A DNA stretch of 64,000 nucleotides. It comes from Dipteris shenzhenensis (Eukaryota > Polypodiophyta > Polypodiopsida > Gleicheniales). The position numbers and the translations under genes were made by a program. Location: the NCBI GenBank assembly GCA_047967505.1, contig CM106540.1; one strand, written 5' to 3'. Shown in pieces: positions 57,520 through 64,000 of the stretch (its first letter is position 1; every line of letters starts with the position of its first letter). The notes beneath the pieces are model-generated. The model had not been told where the DNA came from. It made no database searches and was given only the letters and a program-made list of their open reading frames with translations.

Positions 57520-57870
57520 CTCTGTCAGAGCGCATCTATAGACCCGTCTAATCTTCACGTCTATAAACACGTCTAATAGAGCGTTTAACAGTTCAAGTAA
57601 AAGCGCGTCTATCACCGCGTCTAACAGTCCATCAAAACATCCATCTAACAGTGCATTAAAAAGCGCGTTTACCATCGCGTCTAACAGTCCATCCAAACAT
57701 CCGTCTAACAGCGCGTCTAACAACTCGTTTAAAACTCCGTTTAATAGGTCGTCTGTTTAAGCGTCTATATACGCGTCTGTGTGTGTCTGTAACAAGCCAG
57801 ACGCACGTATAGACACGTGTTTAGACGTGCCCTCAGACGCCTGTATACACGCGCTCCGACTGTCGAGAAT
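57520..57870. repeat. Central GACGCG repeats of element B (1)
   Basis: Repeats AGCGCGTCTA, CGTCTAACAG and TAGACGTGCC lie upstream of the TNP1-like gene, between the two divergent genes. The related block in element A is 53,155-53,275. Confidence 0.8.
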
Positions 57871-58200
57871 ACTCAAAAGTGGAAAAGGACGTTTCGCCTG
57901 ACAAAAGAACGTGTCGCTCATACCTAGATGCTGCGTTTCGTGGATGCGAAAAAGTACAAAACTGGAAAGAGCAAGCAAGAACAACTTCAAAAGGACTTAC
58001 TTGGAAAAAGGTATGGAAGGATCTTTCTTTTCCAAACTTGTTTCTTCTCCTTGTTCGTACTCCTCCTCTTCTTTAGGCTTGGAAGCAAGCTGTGTAGGTA
58101 CGGTCCCTTTGTCTTGAGTGAAAGCTTGGAACTGTGTATGGGAGGCTCTCTCTTAAGCTTCGAATCTATAGAACTGCTAATAAAGAAGGAAGAAAACTGC
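57871..58200 (+). other. Leader-like segment conserved between elements A and B
   Basis: GTGGAAAAGGACG...AAGTACAAAACTGGAAAGAG...GGTATGGAAGGATC...AGGCTTGGAAGCAAGC is conserved with 53,281-53,600. It contains a possible exon and intron (AAAAAG/GTATGG at about 58,007). It is probably the 5' untranslated exon of TNP2; no conserved reading frame. Confidence 0.45.
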
Positions 58201-58254
58201 TCGCGAAGTTTAAGTAGTCAAAAGAAAAGCAAAGCGAGCGGCGCGCCAAAAAGC

Positions 58255-58445
58255 AGGTTTAAAAGTCGCGGGTATAGTCGCGTCTATTAGCGCGTCTATA
58301 GTCACATCTGAACACACAGAGTAAATGCATCTATAGTCGCGTCTATTAGCACGTCTACAGGTGCGTTTAAATACACAGAGTAGACGGGCATTTAGACGCG
58401 CAGGTAGACGCGACATTAGACGCGAGACGATAGACGCGACACAGA
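58255..58445. repeat. Central GACGCG repeats of element B (2)
   Basis: TCGCGTCTATTAGCGCGTC and related units occur up to the TNP2 start. The counterpart in element A is 53,640-53,845. Confidence 0.8.
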
Positions 58446-58501
58446 GTTTTTAAGTTAAGCATTTGAAGAAGAGCAAATTTGGTGGGTTGTTTGTTTGTAG
58501 G

Positions 58502-61500
58502 ATGTCTCCATCTTCAACAAGCAGCTCCAGTGAGGATGAATCCCTCCGTATCCACCATCGCGAAATGTGGTTGGAGCAAAAAATCAAATGTCTGTGTGAT
58601 TGATGTCGAGGAAACATGTATCGTGCACGCAAGATTACGCTCAATCATATCTCAAAGTATGGAGAATGGGATGTGACCGTAAACAGGGTAAGGATTTGTA
58701 AGTTAAGGTTGATTGAGATACCTATGGGTGTTCATATGTTTGAGTTATAATGATCCCATTTTAATTTGATACAGGATGCAGTGCCACACCCGCACATGTT
58801 ACCCTATGCCCGTCGTGAGGAGGCGAAGCGTCGGCGATATGAGGTGGGATCTTCAGGAGGGACCGTTACGGATGCATGGAGTGATGGTGATAGTAGCCCT
58901 CCACCATTACCTCCTGAAGCCGTGGAGGAGGAGGTGTTTGATGATATGGTGCGGGATTTATATGTCCATCAAGGGAGGGATAATAGCATGGAGCAGGATG
59001 ATCTTTTTACCGCAGCATCGACTCCACTGTTTGAGGGGTGCACATTCTCTGTTCTACGTGCCTCCCTTGAGTTACTTAACTTGAAAACCATCTATGGATG
59101 GAGCAATGCAAGTTTGAATGCATTACTCAAGTAAGCTTTAATTTAAAGTCGATTTTGCAAACATGGTGAATTATGCGCGTGGGTCAATTACTCGAATGCT
59201 TTTCCTCATTTATGGTCTTCACATGCAGGCTATTGTGTAAAATGCTTCCAAGGGAGAATAAATTACCGACCTCAAGAGATATGGCAAGGCAACATGTGAC
59301 CTCTCTTGGAGGATTAGATTACAAGCACATCCATGCATGTGTCAACGATTGCGTTTTGTTTTGTGGACTACATAAGGATGCAAGAGAGTGTCCTACTTGT
59401 GGAGAGGCAAGATATAGAGCAGATCTCAAAACCTTGGATGTGCCTCGTAAGGTATTGCGACATTTTCCCATAATCCCTCGCATCCAACATATGTTCAAGT
59501 GCAAATCTATTGCAGAGCTCATGTCATGGCATTCCTCCCATCGATCAACTGATGGCAAGTGGAGAACTCCCGCGGACTCTCCTGCGTGGAAGCATATTGA
59601 AGACACATGGCCAAGCTTCAAGGAAGAACCTAGGAGCTTGAGACTTGGATTGGGTATGGACGGTGTGAACCCATTTGGTCTCAAAAGCACGTCTTACAAT
59701 GTATGGCCAGTGGTATTGGTGAATTACAATCTTCCACCCTCTATGGCTATTAAGAAAGGACATGTCATGCTGTCCCTTCTAATTCCAGGGAAACATAAAG
59801 TCAAAAACCCTGATGTTTATTTGGAGCCTTTGATTGATGAGCTAGAGATACTTTGGAGAGGTATCGAGGTGCATGATGTGAGCAGGCCTCCCTCGTCACG
59901 AGACTTCAATTGCAAAGCAGTCTTGATGTGGATGATGCACGACTTCCCAGGCTATGGCGAGTGTTCAGGTAAGCATTGCATTTTTTAATTATGAATAGGC
60001 AAGGACATGGCACCCTAAACCCACCTTCCACTCTTAATTGCATCTATTGTTTCAGGTCTCACTACATCGGGTTACCATGCATGTCCTGTTTGTGGTCCTT
60101 CGCTAGTTGCCTCACGGGCAGACGCATTAAATAAGGTCATCTATGAGAATCACCATCGATTTCTCCCACCTGATCATCCTAGATATGTTGCCCCTTGGAA
60201 TGAAGTCCTCCCACAATCACTCACCGCGGGAGATTGGATGAGAATTTAGGATGGTTCCACGACTCCTCCACCACTTGGCATGAGCCGGTAAGGATTTGTA
60301 ACTATTGGCTGGAAGTAAAGATTGGCTATATTGGTTGAAAGTGAGGATTGCACGCTAACACTTTATTTTGTTTAGATACTCCATCTTTTATCGTTTACCA
60401 TATTGGTCCCACCTCAAGATCAATCACCTGCTCGATCACATGCATATCTTCAAGAATGTGGCATCTACCATTTGGGAGCATTTGAATGGGACATGAGATT
60501 CGGCAGGCATAAGGGAGGATCTACGTACCACAGGGAGGATGCGTGAAGCTTGGCCTCAAGAGAGACCAAATGGGCGTGTTTTTTTACCTCGTGCACCGTG
60601 GATGTTATCAAAGCTAGAGATGGCAACGGTGAAGCGCGCTATTACTACAATTCGTACTCCCACTGGATGCATGAGGTGTTTGAAGGGAGCCTTTACAAAG
60701 AGCAAGAAAAGAGGTGTAGAGCAATTATATGGCTTGAAATCTCATGATTGGCACAAGATGCTCCAAGTAAGTATTTTATATGCATAATATCTTTTTCCTT
60801 TCAAATTTGTGAGTGATTAGCTATAAGCAACTAATCAACCACCTCCTCGCGGGTTCAGTTCATACTACCTACTAGCATTTCACGTAGTGCATCAAAGGAC
60901 GTGAAAGATTGTATTTACAAGATGGGCGAGCTTGTGAGGTATGTGAGCTCAAAGGAAATAGATCCCACCATGCTTGAGAATGCTCGAGTTATGTCAGTGG
61001 AGGCGGTTTGTTTAGTGGAGGAGACATTTCCACGTTCTATTCTCACAAGCCAACTACATCTCATAGTGCATTTGGTGGATGAGATTGCTATATGCGGTAC
61101 TATACATGCACGATGGTTGTTCTTCCTCGAGCGCTTCATGAAGACCTTGAAGGGCTTTGTGAGACAAAATGCAAGACCCAAAGGTAGCATGGCCGAGGGT
61201 TGGTTGGTACAAGAGTCACTTGTATATATTTCTGAGTTTCTTGTTGATGTGGATAGCTCTCTCCCACGACTATGGAGAGATGATGAAGACGTAAGGATGA
61301 CCTCTATTGTGCCTCAAGGAAAAGGACGCAACAAAGTAATAGACACGGAGTTGCGTAATAGTATCAACCTCTTTTGCGTGCTTAATAGTGATGTGATGAA
61401 AAGATGGGTGACAAGATACGAGGATGCAAAGGCAAGAAGACAAGAAGAAAGGGCCCTCTTTCATACACACCACGGATCTCGTGTGCCATACCCTCAGCAT

Positions 61501-62490
61501 CTAAGAGAACTTCCAAAGGATATTCATGTGGATTGGCTACTTGATGAAATGGAGAAAGCAGAGAAAGACGAGGGGATGCATATCACAATGGAAGAATGGG
61601 AGTATGCTAGGGGATGCATGAGCAAGGTCGGTATATAGAATGTTATGCATAAGTTAGGAGGTTTTTATAATTTAGATTGCTTATTTAATTGATTTTTTCT
61701 TGGTGTAGTGCACTATGTTCAATGCTATATGGTGTGAGGGCAAGCATTTTCGAACACAACGGATTGATGATAAGAGAAACACACAAGATTGCGGCGTCAT
61801 TGCTAGCTTTGAGGGGGCCAATGGAGTCATGGATGATTATTGTGGCATAATCCAAGATATCATTATGCTTGACTTTCGACGCTTCTTTGTGTATGTTTTG
61901 GATGTAAAGTGGTTTAAGGACGTGGTGGAAAGAGGCCCTAATGCAACAATCAAACGCCATGCAAGTGGCTTTGTAACTATTGACTCCACAAAGTTTTGGC
62001 AAAGTAGGAAGGACACACTAATACTACCGCAACAATGTGAACAGGTACTATGCACACACATAAAAATACTCGCTTTTAAATATTTGATGCAAGAAAAGTA
62101 ACATGATTATATTTGTGTTTGAATTAGGTTGTCTATCAACCAATGGTGGATAATAATAGGTGGTGGCATGTCATACCTATTATGCCACGTTCCAAAGTGA
62201 TGTATAGTACATTTACTAATATGGAGCGTATGGAGGATGATCATGGCCATGGACATGATGATGACCGTGATACAAGAGAGGAGGATGATCATGAGATAGG
62301 AGATATAGATATTGAGGCCGGCATTACCCGTGAGGACGAGCCTACCATTGGAGATCTTGATTTCGATGAGCACATGAGTGGCACAAGTAGTAGTGGGTTG
62401 AATGTATTTGTAGATCTAAACACTTGTTTGGATTTTGAAGTAGATAGTTTGGCAAGGGTTGATCTCATTGAGGATGAGATTGAACCGTAG
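58502..62490 (+). pseudogene. CACTA TNP2 transposase of element B, eight exons
   Basis: Exons: 58,502-58,687; 58,775-59,130; 59,229-59,968; 60,056-60,287; 60,376-60,766; 60,859-61,626; 61,709-62,044; 62,128-62,490. All introns are GT-AG and phases agree, giving 3,372 nt or 1,123 codons plus stop. Domains: Transposase_21-like (YKHIHACVNDCVLF, LGMDGVNPFGLKS near codon 324, VNYNLPPSMA, LLIPGKHKVKNPDVYLEPL, DFPGYGECSG, HACPVCG); DUF4218-like (GLKSHDWHKMLQ, SQLHLIVHLVDEI, FLERFMKTLKGFVRQNARP); DUF4216-like (FNAIWCEG, YVLDVKWF). The acidic tail includes HGHGHDDDRDTREEDDHE. Stops: TGA 58,601 (CGA in A), TAG 60,247 (TGG in A), TGA 60,494 (AGA in A). The cut-and-paste transposase is disabled by these. 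Confidence 0.93.
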
Positions 62491-62654
62491 CCCCACAATT
62501 GATATTGGTAAAACTATTTTACATATTGTCTCATTCTCCTCATTTCCCTTAATTCTTGTATATGTGGGCTTGCAAAAAATTATGTGCTTTGGTAATCATT
62601 GGCAATGTTTGGAAAGCAATGATGTACACCAAAATCTCACTTTCTGTATTTTCT

Positions 62655-62940
62655 GGAGCGCGTCTATTTACGCGTCTAAATGCGCGTCTGAGTCTCAGTG
62701 TAAATGCGAAAATAAACGCGCAAATACACGCGCAAATAGATGCGCTAATAGACGAGATGTTAAACGGGCCCGTATTTTCTCAGGTCTAACGCGCAAATAA
62801 ACGTGGTGATTGATGCGCAAATAGACGAGCATTTAGCCGTGCTAATAGACGCGCCCGTAATATCTCTACTAGAGCAACGCCTATAGACGCGCCCGCTATT
62901 TTGCGCATCTACCAAGCGCATCTATAGTTGCTTTGTGTTG
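62655..62940. repeat. Subterminal repeats, right end of element B
   Basis: Clustered GCGTCTATTTACGCGTC, AATAGACGAG, TAGACGCGCCCG and GCGCATCTATAG motifs run up to the terminal inverted repeat. Confidence 0.85.
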
Positions 62941-62945
62941 TTGTG

Positions 62946-64000
62946 AAAGGATGTGGCACCATAAACCCACCTTCAACTCTTAATTACGTCTATTGTTCAG
63001 GTCTCACTACATCACGTTACCATGCATGTTCTGTTTGTGGTCCTTCGCCTCACGGGAAGACGCATTGAATAAGGTCATCTACAAGAATCACCATCGATTT
63101 CTCCCACCTGATCATCCTAGATATGTTGCCCCTTGGAATGAAGTCCTCCCACAATCACTCACCACGGGAGATTGGATGAGAATTTGGGATGGTTCCACGA
63201 CTCCTCCACCACTTGGCATGAGCCGGTAAGGGTTTGTAACTATTGTGTGCTATATTGGCTGGAAATAAAGATTGCCCGCTAACACTTTATTTTGTTTAGA
63301 TACTCCATCTTTTATCGTTTACCATATTGGTCCCACTTCAAGATCAATCACCTACTTGATCCACATATCTTCAAGAATGTGGCATCTACCATTTGGGAGC
63401 ATTTGAATGGGACAAGAGATTCCGTAGGCATAAGGGAGGATCTACGTACCATAGGGAGGATGCGTGAAGCTTGGCCACAAGAGAGACCAAATGGGCATGT
63501 TTTTTTACCTCGTGCACCGTGGAGGTTATCAAACTAGAGATGGTGGCGGTGAAGCGTGCTATTACTACAATTTGTACTCCCACTAGATGCACGAGGTGTT
63601 TGAAGGGAGCCTTTACAAAGAGCAAGAAAAGAGGTGTAGAGCAATTATATGCTCCAAGTAAGTATTTTATGTGCATAATATCTTTTTCCTCTCAAATTTG
63701 TGAGTGAATAATTATAAGCAACTAATCAACCACCTCCTCGTGGGTTCAGTTCATACTACCTACTAGCATTTCATGTAGTGCATCGAAGGACGTGAAAGAT
63801 TGTATTTACAAGATGGGCGAGCTTGTGAGGTACTTTACATGATACAAAATATGATGCGTATCAATGCTCCATGCAAGGTGTTCATATTGCTAATATGGTG
63901 TACTTTTTCATTTCTAGGTATGTGAGCTCAAAGGAAATAGATCCCACCACGCTTGAGAATGCTCGAGTTATGTCAGTGGAGGTGGTTTGTTTAGTGGAGG
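62946..64000 (+). pseudogene. TNP2 of element A, exons 4-6 (partial, runs off window)
   Basis: Continuation of element A after the insertion. Exon 4 is 63,001-63,225, with a 7-nt deletion after GTGGTCCTTCG. Exon 5 is 63,300-63,657, with a 29-nt deletion removing GLKSHDWHK between short direct repeats. Exon 6 starts at 63,748. It is interrupted by an 88-bp GT-AG intron (63,830-63,917) that element B lacks at the same site. The frame reads YRLPYWSHFKINHLL and DCIYKMGELVR/YVSSKEIDPT. It is disabled by the indels. Confidence 0.88.

Larger units (their letters stand above)
55385..62945. mobile_element. Nested CACTA element B, 7,561 bp, complete ends
   Basis: Left end CACAACAAGACAAAGCACC; right end, reverse complemented, CACAACAACACAAAGCAAC (17 of 19 identical). 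AAA target duplications flank it. The ends begin CACAA rather than CACTA. It carries subterminal GACGCG repeats at both ends, a minus-strand TNP1-like gene, a repeat-rich centre and a plus-strand eight-exon TNP2 gene. It is inserted into an intron of a relative of the same family. Both genes carry nonsense codons, so this copy is non-autonomous now. Confidence 0.9.

Noticed and set aside
59986-60060. CACTACATCGGG as a CACTA terminal end
   Set aside because: It is coding sequence at the start of TNP2 exon 4 and is present in both copies at the same place. The true ends read CACAACAA.

Overview
The window looks like a repeat-dominated stretch of a land-plant or streptophyte nuclear genome. The evidence is plant-type telomeric repeats (TTTAGGG/CCCTAAA), CACTA (En/Spm) transposons with TNP2- and TNP1-like genes, Copia retrotransposon relics with plant-type primer-binding sites, GT-AG introns of about 80-240 bp, and a GDS/DxxH esterase-like gene of the NXPE type. 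I cannot name the species from sequence alone. Almost everything is a decayed mobile element or satellite-like repeat. The only gene that looks conserved is the NXPE-like gene at 12.86-14.77 kb.

Layout. 0-2.3 kb: pyrimidine-rich tract and an unrecognised coding remnant. 2.7-11.7 kb: broken Copia elements in both orientations, two relics of a DUF7869-type element, and an inverted pair of about 255-bp LTRs. 12-16.9 kb: microsatellites around the NXPE-like gene. 18-19.6 kb: another DUF7869 relic and tandem coding-like repeats. 20.5-22.2 kb: an unknown gene split by a MITE, then a 51-bp-arm hairpin. 22.4-25.3 kb: nine tandem stem-loop repeats leading into a protein-kinase-like pseudogene and an unknown gene. 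25.5-27.7 kb (minus): a frame of about 730 codons broken only by four TAG codons. 28.5-34.3 kb: two telomeric-repeat arrays pointing outward around a 4.7-kb AT-rich, CT-rich and (CCCACT)n block. 34.5-38.2 kb: the most complete DUF7869 element. 39.3-47.6 kb: AT-rich duplications and a 5-kb palindrome-rich array. 48-52.9 kb: a multi-exon unknown gene with a ParB-like G-x-H motif and an FCP1/HAD-like phosphatase domain. 53.1-64 kb: nested CACTA elements.

The clearest reconstruction is the CACTA nest. A 7,561-bp element (55,385-62,945), with CACAACAA-type inverted ends and AAA target duplications, sits in an intron of the TNP2 gene of an older relative. The halves of that relative lie at 53.15-55.38 kb and from 62.95 kb to the window end. 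The inserted copy carries a minus-strand TNP1-like gene and a plus-strand eight-exon TNP2 gene, transcribed divergently from a repeat-rich centre.

Most candidate element genes keep their frame but carry TAG or TGA codons that fit C-to-T decay at methylated CAG or CGA. This suggests old silencing rather than live function.
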